NCBI RefSeq assembly: GCF_003067705.1 | Contig: NZ_QANL01000001.1 | Location: 1-64,000 of the forward strand | From: Planctomonas deserti | Lineage (GTDB): Bacteria; Actinomycetota; Actinomycetes; Actinomycetales; Microbacteriaceae | Direction of reading: 5' to 3' | DNA length: 64,000 nucleotides | Part shown: one piece after another, positions 49,643-57,883 of the stretch | How positions within the stretch are numbered: the stretch's first letter is position 1 | Layout of the letters: every line of letters begins with the position of its first letter | Notes under the pieces: model-generated | Told to the model about the DNA's origin: nothing | What the model saw: only the letters and a program-made list of their open reading frames with translations | Database searches by the model: none | Translations under genes and position numbers: made by a program

Positions 49643-49854
49643 CACAAGAGGCTCGACCGGTTCGCAATGCAGGCTCGACGTTTCCCAACACAGGCTCGAT
49701 CAGATCTCCGGCGGCGGCAGACCGCCTCTCAGCGGTGTTGTCGCCTTGTGCGAGCCTGTGTTGCGCTCCGGGTGAGCCTGTGTTGCGTTACGGGAGGGAG
49801 GTGAGCCCGTGATGGGCGCGCAAGCCTGTGTTGGGTGATGGCGAGCCTGTGTTG
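49643..49854. repeat. mirrored arrays of a 12-bp motif GAGCCTGTGTTG
   Basis: Reverse copies lie near 49643 (degenerate), at 49665-49677 and at 49686-49698. Forward copies lie at 49752-49763, 49774-49785, about 49802 (degenerate), 49822-49833 and 49843-49854. Spacing is mostly 19-22 bp, about two helical turns. Between the arrays is a GGCGG/CCGCC stem. The region 49518-49884 has no other gene. Confidence 0.85.
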
Positions 49855-49884
49855 GGGTGAAGAGAGCGGACGGGTGGGATCGGG

Positions 49885-50808
49885 TCAGTAGAGGTCGAGG
49901 TCGGGCTCTCGGCCTTCCGCCGTCGCCTTCTCGGAGGCGCGCTCCAGGCGCACGCGGAGGGGCTCCTCGTCGGGGTGCGGCACCACCATCACGGGGCACG
50001 GCATGTTGACCAGCACGTCGTGGGTGACCGAGCCGAGCAGCAGTCCGGGCACGGCGCCGCGGCGGTGGGTGCCGACCACGATCAGGTCGGCGGACTCGGC
50101 CGCGTTCACCAGCTCCAGGGCGGCCGGCCCCTCGAGCAGCTGGGCCCGCACGGGCAGGTTAGGGTGCCTCTCGGCGATGCGGGCGACGCAGCGGTCCAGG
50201 ATCTCCTGGTGCTTCACCCCCACCGTCGAATGCGGGTCGGGACCGATGCCGATCCGGCCCAACAGGTTCGCCGCCGGGATGTGCCAGGTGTGGATGACGA
50301 GCAGCTCCCGGCCCAGGCGCTCCGCCTCGCGGGCGGCGACGTCGAGCGCGACCTGCGACGTGTCGTCGTCGTTCGCGCCCACCACGACCGGTCCCGCCTG
50401 CGACGTCCACTTGGCGGGCACGACCACGACGGCGCAGCGCGCGGCGGCGGCCAGCTGGTGCGGGAGGATCCCGTGGAACACGCCCGTCGCCTCGTGCGTG
50501 CCGACGACGAGCAGGTCTGCCCGGGCCGACGCGTACAGGAGTTCCTGGCGCGGCGTGCCGCGGCGGATCGAGCCGCTCGACGCGACCGACGGCGCCTCCG
50601 CCTCGGCGCGCTGCACCGCATCCTGCACCACCCGCTCGTACAGCGGCCTGAGGGTCTGCTCCGCGTCCGGCGGCGCCTGGTTCGACATCTCGATCACCGT
50701 GGTGATGTCCAGCGCGGCGGGCGCCGACTTCGCGCGCTCGATGGCCCAGCTGAGGGCGGCGTCGCTCTCCGCTCCCCCGTTGACCGCTACGACAATCTTC
50801 TCGACCAT
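49885..50808 (-). CDS. tandem universal stress protein
   Basis: The 307-residue protein has two USP domains (about 1-140 and 145-290). The second keeps the ATP-binding pattern G-x2-G-x8-G-S in GTHRRGAVPGLLLGSVTHDVL; the first is degenerate there. Such proteins respond to stress or energy state. GGGAGG precedes the ATG. Confidence 0.92.
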   Translation of the reverse strand: MVEKIVVAVNGGAESDAALSWAIERAKSAPAALDITTVIEMSNQAPPDAEQTLRPLYERVVQDAVQRAEAEAPSVASSGSIRRGTPRQELLYASARADLLVVGTHEATGVFHGILPHQLAAAARCAVVVVPAKWTSQAGPVVVGANDDDTSQVALDVAAREAERLGRELLVIHTWHIPAANLLGRIGIGPDPHSTVGVKHQEILDRCVARIAERHPNLPVRAQLLEGPAALELVNAAESADLIVVGTHRRGAVPGLLLGSVTHDVLVNMPCPVMVVPHPDEEPLRVRLERASEKATAEGREPDLDLY

Positions 50809-50944
50809 GGCGCCTCCCAGCGTTGCCGGCGACGCCGAACAGCCGGCCCGCTCCGCGGGTTCGCGGATGGTCGCGTGCCGGCGCCATCGCCGTTCGCTCT
50901 CATGCTAGCCAGGACGGGCCGCCCGCCAGAAGAGCGGGGCCATC

Positions 50945-51190
50945 GGGGTGGTGTCCCGTCGCTTCGACGAGCTCAGCGACCGTAAGGGCGACCTCGGTAA
51001 GCGAGTTGCGGTTCCTGGGCCGGTCGAAGGGACACGCGGATCCGTTACGTCGCTTCGACAAGCTCAGCGAGCGTAGGGGCCGATATGGGTAGGCGAGTTA
51101 CGGTGCCTGAGCCTGTCGAAGGGACGCGCGGTTCCGTTACGTCGCTTCAACAAGCTCAGCGACCGGAAGGACGAGCTCAGCGACCGGGAC
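50945..51190. repeat. cluster of REP-like elements, both subtypes
   Basis: Alternating inverted elements: GTCGCT/AGCGAC-type near 50951, 51052 and 51140, and GTCCCT- or related AAGGGAC-type near 51013 and 51100. A partial copy lies at 51171. They fill the gap between thyX and the stress protein gene. 50809-51245 contains no gene. Confidence 0.75.
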
Positions 51191-51245
51191 AGCAACCGCG
51201 ACCGTGACCGTGACCCCCAGCCCGGCGGCACCACCGCAGGTGCGG

Positions 51246-51980
51246 TTACGGGGCCACGCGGCCGTTCGCGTTGAAGGCCGCGTAGGTGAGCGGCATGAGC
51301 TCCGCGAAGACGTCCTCCATCTGCTCCGCGCACATCTCGATCTCGCGCTGCGGGAACGACGGGAACTGCGTGCCCTCGCGCTTGGTGCGCAGCGACAGGA
51401 AGTTCATGAGCGACCGGGCGTTCAGGGTCACGTACATCGACGAGTAGATGTTCAGCGGCAGCACGATGCGGGCGACCTCGCGAGCGACCCCGGCGTCGAG
51501 CATCCGCTGGTACGCCTCGAAGGCCGCGGTCGACGCCGCGCGGGCCTGCTCGCCGACCAGCGCCGTCTGCTCGGGCGTGCCCGGCGTGAAGTCGTACGCC
51601 CCCGGCTTGCCCACCTGCACGAGGTTGCGCTCCGGACCGGGCACGTAGAACACCGGGTTCAGCTCGCGGTAGCGGCCCGATTCCTCGTTGTAGGAGGCGA
51701 TCCGGTGCCGCATGAACTCGCGGAACACGAAAATCGGCGCCTGCACGTAGAAGGTCATCGAGTTGTGCTCGAAGGGTGAGCCGTGGCGGTCGCGCATCAG
51801 GTAGTTGATGAGCCCGCGATCGCGCTTGGTCTGCACGTCGGCATCCACGTCCTGCGCAGCCTCGAGGGTCTGCTCGCCCTGCGTCGAGACCCGCGCGGCG
51901 AACAGCACGTCGGAGTCGTGGGCGCTCGAGCGGACGAGCTCGACGGTCATATCGGAACGGAAGACGATGCTCTCAGACAC
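51246..51980 (-). CDS. thyX: flavin-dependent thymidylate synthase
   Basis: ThyX makes dTMP using FAD and NADPH. The signature RHR-x4-S-x-N is seen in MRHRIASYNEESGRY, with FEHNSMTFYVQAP upstream. I take the second GTG, 51980 (MSESIVFRSDM, 244 aa), because TAGGGT (51988-51993) overlaps the first GTG and ends 7 nt before this one. GAAGGG also lies between. Confidence 0.95.
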   Translation of the reverse strand: MSESIVFRSDMTVELVRSSAHDSDVLFAARVSTQGEQTLEAAQDVDADVQTKRDRGLINYLMRDRHGSPFEHNSMTFYVQAPIFVFREFMRHRIASYNEESGRYRELNPVFYVPGPERNLVQVGKPGAYDFTPGTPEQTALVGEQARAASTAAFEAYQRMLDAGVAREVARIVLPLNIYSSMYVTLNARSLMNFLSLRTKREGTQFPSFPQREIEMCAEQMEDVFAELMPLTYAAFNANGRVAP

Positions 51981-51987
51981 GCCCTTC

Positions 51988-51993
51988 ACCCTA
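51988..51993 (-). promoter_or_regulatory. -10 box TAGGGT of thyX
   Basis: TAGGGT ends 7 nt before the preferred GTG at 51980 and overlaps an alternative upstream GTG. Confidence 0.4.
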
Positions 51994-52073
51994 GGGCAGG
52001 TGCGGCGCCCGGGGACTCCCCGGGGGCACAGCCCGCGTGATTACGCTGGGACTCCTCGACGGAAGGTGGCGGC

Positions 52074-53279
52074 ATGACGAACGAGCACCAGGTGGATCCG
52101 GGGGACGACCCCGTCCCCGAGGCGGTGTCCCCCGCGAAGGCGGACATGGTCGACGCGGCAGGCGGGACGACGCCCAGCACGACGCCCGGGATGACAGAGA
52201 CGCCGGCGACCGAGGGAACGGCCCCGACGACACCGCGGGACGGAACGGGCGCCGCGGATGCGGTGGAGCCCGAGGACGAGGGCCCCGCGGAGTCCGTGCT
52301 CGAGGCGGTCTCGCCCGTCAAGGCGACGCTCGCGTCCCTCGCGACGCCCGCCGCGGCCGAGCCCCGCAGAGCGCTGCGCGTCCTTCTCGCCGGGGCGTCC
52401 GGCACCATCGGCACGGAGCTCGTCCGCCAGCTCGAGGCCGCCGGGCACACGGCGATCCGGCTGGTACGGCGCGAGGCCCAGGGCCCGCTCGAGGTCAGCT
52501 GGTCGCCTGCGGAGGGTCGCCTCGACCCCGCGGCGCTCGACGGCATCGATGCGGTGGTGAACCTCTCCGGCGCCACCATCAGCCGCGTGCCGTGGACGGC
52601 CGGCTACCGGCGGCAGATCCTCGACTCCCGCATCTCCGCGACGCGGACCCTGACCCAGGCGATGGCGGCTGCCGCAACGCCTCCCGAGGCGTTCCTCAGC
52701 GGATCCGCCGAGGGGTTCTACGGCGACCGGCCGGGCGAGACCCTCACCGAGGACTCCCCGCGCGGCCTCGGCTTCCTGCCGGAGGTCGTTGACGCCTGGG
52801 AGAGCGCGGCACGGCAGGCGCCGTCCGGCACGCGAGTCGTGCTTCTACGCACGGGCATCGTGCTCGCGGAGAAGGGGGCGCTCCAGCCCATCCGGCTGCT
52901 GACCAACCTCGGCGTCTCGGGCCCCCTCGGCGGCGGCCAGCAGCACTGGCCCTGGATCAGCCTCTACGACGAGGCCGCCGCGATCGTGCATCTCATCGCC
53001 TCGTCCTCCCTCTCGGGACCCGTCAACCTCGTCGGGCCGACCCCCGCGACCGCGGAGCGCCTCATGCGCTACCTGGCCCGGCGATCGCACCGGCCGTACC
53101 TCGTGCCGGCCCCACGCTTCGCGCTCACGCTCGCGCTCGGCGACGCCGGACGCGAGCTGCTGCTGGCGAGCAGGCGGATCTCGGCGGCCCGCCTGCAGGA
53201 GGACGGATTCTCGTTCGCGCACCCGGGCGTCAACGAGGCCGTGGACTGGGCCGTGAACCGGTCGGAGCACGGCGCCTAG
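52074..53279 (+). CDS. TIGR01777-family NAD-dependent epimerase/dehydratase
   Basis: An extended SDR protein with Rossmann motif LLAGASGTIGTELVRQL, DAVVNLSGATI, FLSGSAEGFYG and C-terminal DUF1731 region. Residues 1-100 form a disordered acidic, Thr/Pro/Ala-rich extension with an internal repeat (EAVSPAKA and EAVSPVKA). Function unknown; the family includes the division-linked SulA homologue YfcH. ATG follows GGAAGGTGG. Confidence 0.88.
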   Translation: MTNEHQVDPGDDPVPEAVSPAKADMVDAAGGTTPSTTPGMTETPATEGTAPTTPRDGTGAADAVEPEDEGPAESVLEAVSPVKATLASLATPAAAEPRRALRVLLAGASGTIGTELVRQLEAAGHTAIRLVRREAQGPLEVSWSPAEGRLDPAALDGIDAVVNLSGATISRVPWTAGYRRQILDSRISATRTLTQAMAAAATPPEAFLSGSAEGFYGDRPGETLTEDSPRGLGFLPEVVDAWESAARQAPSGTRVVLLRTGIVLAEKGALQPIRLLTNLGVSGPLGGGQQHWPWISLYDEAAAIVHLIASSSLSGPVNLVGPTPATAERLMRYLARRSHRPYLVPAPRFALTLALGDAGRELLLASRRISAARLQEDGFSFAHPGVNEAVDWAVNRSEHGA

Positions 53280-53314
53280 CGCAGCCTCTGCATCGCCGGC
53301 GGGCGCTGCCAGCG

Positions 53315-53764
53315 CTAGCGGGCGTTCTCGGCGCGCTGCAGGTCGATGGCCGTGCGGATGGCCTTCCGCGCCCGCTTGCGGTCGCCGCTCGCGTCGTAGG
53401 CGAGCCCGAGCCGGAACCAGGCGCGCCAGCTCTCGGGCTCGGCGTCCACCTCGGCCCGGTAGCGCGGGAACTGCTCGTCCGCCGCCGCCCGGACGGGGCG
53501 GCCGCTCGCCAGCTTCGGCAGGTCGTCCACGGGGAGGCCGCCCTCGGCGTCGAGGATGCCGACGAGCCGCTGCGTGCGGAAGCCGAACTGGAGCTCGCGC
53601 CAGATGGCCCACGCCCCGACGAGCGGGAACACGAGGAGCGCGACCCCCATCGCGACGCCCACCCCGACTCCGGAGCCGAGCAGCACGACGGCCCGCTGCC
53701 CGAGGAGCACGAAGTAGAGCACGAGGAGCGCCGCCATCACGGCGACGCCGATGCGTGCGTTCAC
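53315..53764 (-). CDS. membrane protein with C-terminal TPR-like segment
   Basis: The 149-residue protein has two membrane helices (about 5-25 and 30-55), a basic linker, and one TPR-like repeat (ESWRAWFRLGLAYDASGDRKRARKAIRTAI). A GTG start overlaps the dapB stop in GTGA, so it is coupled to dapB. Function unknown. Confidence 0.78.
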   Translation of the reverse strand: MNARIGVAVMAALLVLYFVLLGQRAVVLLGSGVGVGVAMGVALLVFPLVGAWAIWRELQFGFRTQRLVGILDAEGGLPVDDLPKLASGRPVRAAADEQFPRYRAEVDAEPESWRAWFRLGLAYDASGDRKRARKAIRTAIDLQRAENAR

Positions 53765-54585
53765 GCGCGGTCCGCGGGCGCCGGGACGGACCCGGACCGT
53801 GGGGCGGGGGCGACGGCCGACGCGGCGAGCACGGCGGAGCCGCCGCCGTTCTCCGGAGTCAGGTCGATGAGCTTGTCGAGGCCCACGATCACGCCGCGGG
53901 CCGAGCGCACGGCACGGAGGGCGATGAGGATCCCCGCCTCGTAGGCGCTCGGGGCGAGCGTCTCGTGGCTCAGGGTGAGCACCTCGCCGTTCCCGCCGAA
54001 GTGCACGTCCTGCTTGGCCACAACGCCCTGCATCCGCAGGCTGTGGATGGGCACGCTGGCGACCTGCTGGCCGCGGGCGCGCTGGTCGACGTGCGGCGCG
54101 ACGACGGGCCCCATGGCGGAGCGGGCCGAGCCGATCAGCTCCGCGGTGCGCACGGCCGTGCCCGAAGGCGAGTCCACCTTCGACGCGGAGTGGGCCTCGA
54201 CGATCTCGATGGAGTCGAAGAAGCGCGCTGCCATGGTGGCGAAAGTCGTGGCGAGCACGGATCCGACCGAGAAGTTGGGCACGATGATGACGCCGACGGC
54301 GAGGTTGCCCGTGATGCGGCGCTCGAGGTCCGCGATGCGCTCGCCGGACCAGCCGCTCGTGCCGACGAGCACGTTGATGCCGTGCGCGATCGCGAACTCG
54401 ACGACGCCCTGGCTGACCGACGGCAGGGTCACGTCGACCGCGATGTCCGCGCCGAGCATCTCGCTCAGCTCGCCCTTCGAGTCGATGGCGGCGACGACCT
54501 CGAAGTCCTCGCTGCCCTCCAGGATGTGGAGGATCAGTTGGCCCATCTTGCCCGTTGCGCCGACGACAGCGACCTTCGTAGTCAT
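53761..54585 (-). CDS. dapB: 4-hydroxy-tetrahydrodipicolinate reductase
   Basis: Reduces HTPA in lysine/DAP synthesis. NAD(P) motif VAVVGATGKMGQLI, the catalytic EAHSASKVDSPSGTA and QDVHFGGNGEVLTLSHE are present. A ~25-residue alanine/proline-rich tail makes it 274 aa. The ATG is 6 nt after TAGCAT (54592-54597). Confidence 0.95.
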   Translation of the reverse strand: MTTKVAVVGATGKMGQLILHILEGSEDFEVVAAIDSKGELSEMLGADIAVDVTLPSVSQGVVEFAIAHGINVLVGTSGWSGERIADLERRITGNLAVGVIIVPNFSVGSVLATTFATMAARFFDSIEIVEAHSASKVDSPSGTAVRTAELIGSARSAMGPVVAPHVDQRARGQQVASVPIHSLRMQGVVAKQDVHFGGNGEVLTLSHETLAPSAYEAGILIALRAVRSARGVIVGLDKLIDLTPENGGGSAVLAASAVAPAPRSGSVPAPADRA

Positions 54586-54591
54586 CCGGCC

Positions 54592-54597
54592 ATGCTA
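54592..54597 (-). promoter_or_regulatory. -10 box TAGCAT of dapB (leaderless)
   Basis: TAGCAT-GGCCGG-ATG, nearly identical to the dapF arrangement. Confidence 0.5.
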
Positions 54598-54654
54598 CCG
54601 AGCGGCTTTCTTACCGCGCTGTGCGGGGCGTCGGGGGTGCAGTCGGTCATGGAG

Positions 54655-54768
54655 GTGTTGCGTCCCTTCGACAGGCTCAGGGACCGTGGGGTGGCTCAGG
54701 GACCGTGGGGTGGCTCAGGGACCATGGGGTGACTTAGAGACCGCGGGGCGGCCCAGGGACCGTATCGG
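54655..54768. repeat. REP followed by a decaying tandem array
   Basis: One REP arm (TTCGACAGGCTCAGGGACCG) is followed by four more copies of its distal part, GGCTCAGGGACCGTGGGGT, at about 19-bp spacing and progressively mutated. It fills the gap between the phosphatase stop and dapB start. Confidence 0.8.
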
Positions 54769-54769
54769 G

Positions 54770-55372
54770 CTAGACGGGCTGGGGGTCCGGGAGGCCTGTG
54801 CGGAGCTCGACCGGAAGGTGACCGAGGTCGTTGTGGACCACGAGCACGGGCGGCTTCGCCGAGCGCACGCGGATGATCGTCAGCCCGCAGTTCGCCTGGT
54901 TCAGGCCCATCCAGCGCCAGTCCGCGGCGTCGAAGACGTGCCGCACGAACCAGGCGATCACGAAGTTGTGGGTGATCAGCAGGTCGTGCCGGTCCTGCCG
55001 GCTCGGCGAGAAGAACTCGCTCACCGCGTCCGCCATCTGGGCCGACCCGGCGTCGATCTGCTCCGGCGTGATCCCGCCGAAGAACGACTCGAACGCGTGC
55101 GGCATGTCGGGCGACGGACCCGAGGGGATGCAGTCGAACAGGAGGGCGTTCGGCTGCGGCTCGAGCGCGGGCATGCGCTCGGCGATGATGTCGGCGGTCT
55201 CGGTCGCCCGCTTGAGCGGCGAGTGCCATGCGCCGGTGAACGGCACGCCGCTCAGCCGGTCGGCGACGAGCTGCGCCTGACGCTTGCCCCGCGGCGACAG
55301 CGGGCCGTCCGGCAGGCCGTGCTCGGCGTCGAGCTGTTCGCCGTGCCGGACGAGATACAGGTAGTGCGACAT
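54770..55372 (-). CDS. histidine phosphatase family protein
   Basis: A phosphoglycerate-mutase-like phosphatase of 200 aa with the RHG motif in YLVRHGEQLDAE and the second histidine in LLITHNFVIAW. Substrate unknown. ATG 55372 lies 7 nt after the M16 peptidase stop, so both are probably co-transcribed. Confidence 0.88.
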   Translation of the reverse strand: MSHYLYLVRHGEQLDAEHGLPDGPLSPRGKRQAQLVADRLSGVPFTGAWHSPLKRATETADIIAERMPALEPQPNALLFDCIPSGPSPDMPHAFESFFGGITPEQIDAGSAQMADAVSEFFSPSRQDRHDLLITHNFVIAWFVRHVFDAADWRWMGLNQANCGLTIIRVRSAKPPVLVVHNDLGHLPVELRTGLPDPQPV

Positions 55373-55379
55373 GGTCCCC

Positions 55380-56717
55380 CTAGACGATCGCGCTGAAAGC
55401 AGAGTCGTCCACCGTGCCGACGGCGGCGATGGACAGCGGGCGGGCGGCGAGCTCCCCGGCGAGGGAGCGGATGTCCGCAACCGTCACCAGGGCCAGACGC
55501 CGCAGGGTCTCATCGAGGTCGATGAACTCGCCCATGGTGATCTCGGCGCGGCCGAGCCGCGACATGCGGGTGTCCGAGTCCTCGAGCGCCAGCGCGGAGG
55601 CGCCCGAGAGCTGCCCGACCGCGCGGCGCAGCTCCTCCTCGGTCACGTCCTCCTCCGCGAGGCGGCGGAACTCGGCGAGCATCAGCTCCGCGACCTGCCC
55701 GGCCTTGCTCGGCGAGCAGCCCGCGTACAGGCCGAAGACGCCGGCGTCCGAGTAGGACGAGCCGAACGAGTAGACGGAGTACGCGAGGCCGCGACGCTCC
55801 CGCACCTCCTGGAACAGGCGCGACGACATGCCGCCGCCGAGCACGGAGTTGAGCACGCTGAGATGCGCACGGCGGTCGTCCGCCGCGACGATGCCGGGGA
55901 CGCCGAGCATGATGTTGGCCTGCTCGATGGGCCGGTGCACGGTCGTGAGGGCGCTGCCCCGCGCGATTTCCACGCCCTCGCCCGAGCGTCGTCCCACGGG
56001 CGCGCCGGGGATGCTGAGGTCCCAGCCCGCGGCCTCGAGGGCCGCCGTCACCCGCACGACGAGGAGGTCGTGGTCCACCGCTCCGGCGACCGAGATGACG
56101 AGGTCCTGGGGGCGGTAGTTCGCCCGGTAGTGGTCCCACACCGCGTCACGGGTCGCGGCCTGGATCGTCTCGGGGTTGCCGCCGATCGGGCGACCGAGCG
56201 GGTGAGCGCCGAACACGGCCTCGAAGAACCGCTCCCCCGCAACGTCGGAGGGGTCGTCGTCGGCCATCGCCAGTTCCTCGAGGATGACCCCGCGCTCGTT
56301 CTCGAACTCGGTGGGGTCCAGCCGCGAGGAGGTGAGCATGTCGGTCAGCACGTCGACGGCCATGGGCAGGTCGCGATCCTGCACCTTGGCGTAGTAGCAG
56401 GTGTACTCCTTCGCCGTCATGGCGTTGTGCTCGCCACCGACGGCGTCGAAGGAGATCGCGATGTCGAGGGCCGACCGCGTCGGGGTGCCCTTGAAGAGCA
56501 GGTGCTCGAGGAAGTGGGTCGAGCCGTAGTTGGCCGGCAGCTCGTCGCGGGATCCGACGGCAACCCAGTAGCCGATCGTCGCGCTGCGGCTGCCCGGCAC
56601 GCTCTCGCTGAGGATGCGCACCCCGCTCGGCAGGATCGTGCGTCGGACGAGGGAATCGCCGGATGCGGTGAACGAGAGCTCTGGCTCGTCGAGCGGGAAG
56701 GCAACGGCGTCGTTCAT
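55380..56717 (-). CDS. M16 family zinc peptidase (PepR/MPP-like)
   Basis: A 445-residue pitrilysin-type metallopeptidase. The inverted zinc motif HxxEH is in STHFLEHLLFKGT with the third ligand in the downstream ENERGVILEELAMADDD. The C-terminal half is inactive, as usual. Position beside pnp and dapB matches PepR of mycobacteria. TAGTGT lies 9 nt before the ATG, with GGAG between. Confidence 0.93.
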   Translation of the reverse strand: MNDAVAFPLDEPELSFTASGDSLVRRTILPSGVRILSESVPGSRSATIGYWVAVGSRDELPANYGSTHFLEHLLFKGTPTRSALDIAISFDAVGGEHNAMTAKEYTCYYAKVQDRDLPMAVDVLTDMLTSSRLDPTEFENERGVILEELAMADDDPSDVAGERFFEAVFGAHPLGRPIGGNPETIQAATRDAVWDHYRANYRPQDLVISVAGAVDHDLLVVRVTAALEAAGWDLSIPGAPVGRRSGEGVEIARGSALTTVHRPIEQANIMLGVPGIVAADDRRAHLSVLNSVLGGGMSSRLFQEVRERRGLAYSVYSFGSSYSDAGVFGLYAGCSPSKAGQVAELMLAEFRRLAEEDVTEEELRRAVGQLSGASALALEDSDTRMSRLGRAEITMGEFIDLDETLRRLALVTVADIRSLAGELAARPLSIAAVGTVDDSAFSAIV

Positions 56718-56793
56718 ATCCGCTCCACACTACGGCACCGGTTCGGGCGCCCCCCGTGTCCCCCGTTCTGGGGGTGCGGCGGATCCGGGGCGA

Positions 56794-56807
56794 ACAGACA
56801 AGTCTGT
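56794..56807. promoter_or_regulatory. TetR-type operator candidate
   Basis: ACAGAC-AA-GTCTGT, a 14-bp inverted repeat in the 265-bp region between the M16 and TetR genes. It is the only clear symmetric site there and fits autoregulation by the TetR protein. A TACTGT box lies just downstream on the plus strand. Confidence 0.45.
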
Positions 56808-56982
56808 CCACCCCTCTGCTACTGTCGGTTCCGGAAGGTGAAGCAGGACCCGAAACTGCTTCACCCCCAGACTTTCGTCGGTGCCGCCTCAGTGACGGCC
56901 GCGGCTCCGACCCACCCGAAACACGACCGTCACGCGCAGCGCCCGAACGCTGTGCATCATGCGGCACCCCGAGGAGACCATC

Positions 56983-57585
56983 GTGGTGATCAACGCCCAG
57001 CAGGAAACGACCCGGCCGCTCTCCGCCGCCAAGGCCCGTCTGCTCGAGGTGGCGGACGAGCTCTTCTACAGCGAGGGCATCCACACGGTCGGCATCGACC
57101 GCATCATCGCGACCGCCGGGGTGACCAAGGCCACCTTCTACAAGCACTACGGGTCGAAGGACAACCTCATCCTCGACTACGTCGTGGGCCGCTCCGCCGC
57201 CGTGCGCCGCCTGCTGACCTCGGTCGTCGACGAGGGCCAGTCGCCCGCCGAGGTGCTGCGCTGGACGGTGACGACGGTGCTCGAGAACATGTCCCGTCCG
57301 GGCTTCCGCGGCTGCCCGTTCCTCAACGCGGCCTCGGAGTTCCCGGACCGCGACCACCCGGTGCGCCGGGCGATCGCCGAGCACCGCGAGTGGTACCAGG
57401 ACTTCCTCACCGACCAGCTGAAGCTCATGGGCCACCCGTACCCCGGTGACGGCGCCGACGAGCTGTACCTCCTGCGCGACGGCGCCCTCTCCTGCGCGTA
57501 CGCGGGAGACGCGGTCGCCGCGCAGACCGCGTACGAGCGCGGCGCCGAGCGCATCTTCACCCAGGTGGCGGCTGCCGCCCACTAG
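56983..57585 (+). CDS. TetR/AcrR-family regulator
   Basis: A 200-residue regulator: HTH in GIHTVGIDRIIATAGVTKATFYKHYGSKDNLI and a ligand domain with FRGCPFLNAASEFPD, typical of a TetR group responding to small toxic compounds. GTG at 56983 is chosen for its GAGGAG site 6 nt upstream; an ATG at 56959 adds eight residues. A target gene is not adjacent on the same strand. Confidence 0.88.
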   Translation: MVINAQQETTRPLSAAKARLLEVADELFYSEGIHTVGIDRIIATAGVTKATFYKHYGSKDNLILDYVVGRSAAVRRLLTSVVDEGQSPAEVLRWTVTTVLENMSRPGFRGCPFLNAASEFPDRDHPVRRAIAEHREWYQDFLTDQLKLMGHPYPGDGADELYLLRDGALSCAYAGDAVAAQTAYERGAERIFTQVAAAAH

Positions 57586-57621
57586 GCGGCGCACGCGGCC
57601 GGCCCCAACCGGCTCCAACGC

Positions 57622-57657
57622 AAAGATGCCGCGGGCCCCCCGGCCCGCGGCATCTTT
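57622..57657 (+). terminator. TetR gene terminator
   Basis: A perfect 16-bp stem (AAAGATGCCGCGGGCC and complement) with CCCC loop and a TTT end, 36 nt after the stop. Confidence 0.8.
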
Positions 57658-57671
57658 CGTGATCCTCGTGT

Positions 57672-57772
57672 CCCCCCGGAAACGTGACCCCTTGCGTGAG
57701 TGGTGGCCCCCCCGGCCCTCACAACGGGACTGGCGCCCCCCGGCGCTTCCCCCCGCGAGCCCCCCGGCTCGC
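57672..57772 (+). ncRNA. 6C-like small RNA candidate
   Basis: Five runs of six or seven C occur within 100 nt, several in hairpins: GTGAG/CTCAC enclosing GGCC-C-GGCC (57696-57722), GGCG-C6-GGCGC (57732-57746), a run at 57749-57754, and GCGAGCC/GGCTCGC (57755-57772). Actinobacterial 6C RNA is defined by stem-loops with six cytosines, so this is a good candidate on the plus strand. Promoter and ends are not clear. The surrounding 57586-57883 has no gene. Confidence 0.5.
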
Positions 57773-57883
57773 AGGTACGAATGTAGCAACGGCGCGAAGC
57801 GAGCGGACAGACCCCTTTTCGGGGGCGGAGAAACCGGCGCCCGCGCGGACGGGGCACCGCTTTCCGGAACGCGGACCGCGCGG

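Noticed and set aside
49752-49854. CRISPR array
   Set aside because: The 12-bp repeats with 7-17-bp spacers are far shorter than CRISPR units, occur in both orientations, and no cas gene is near.
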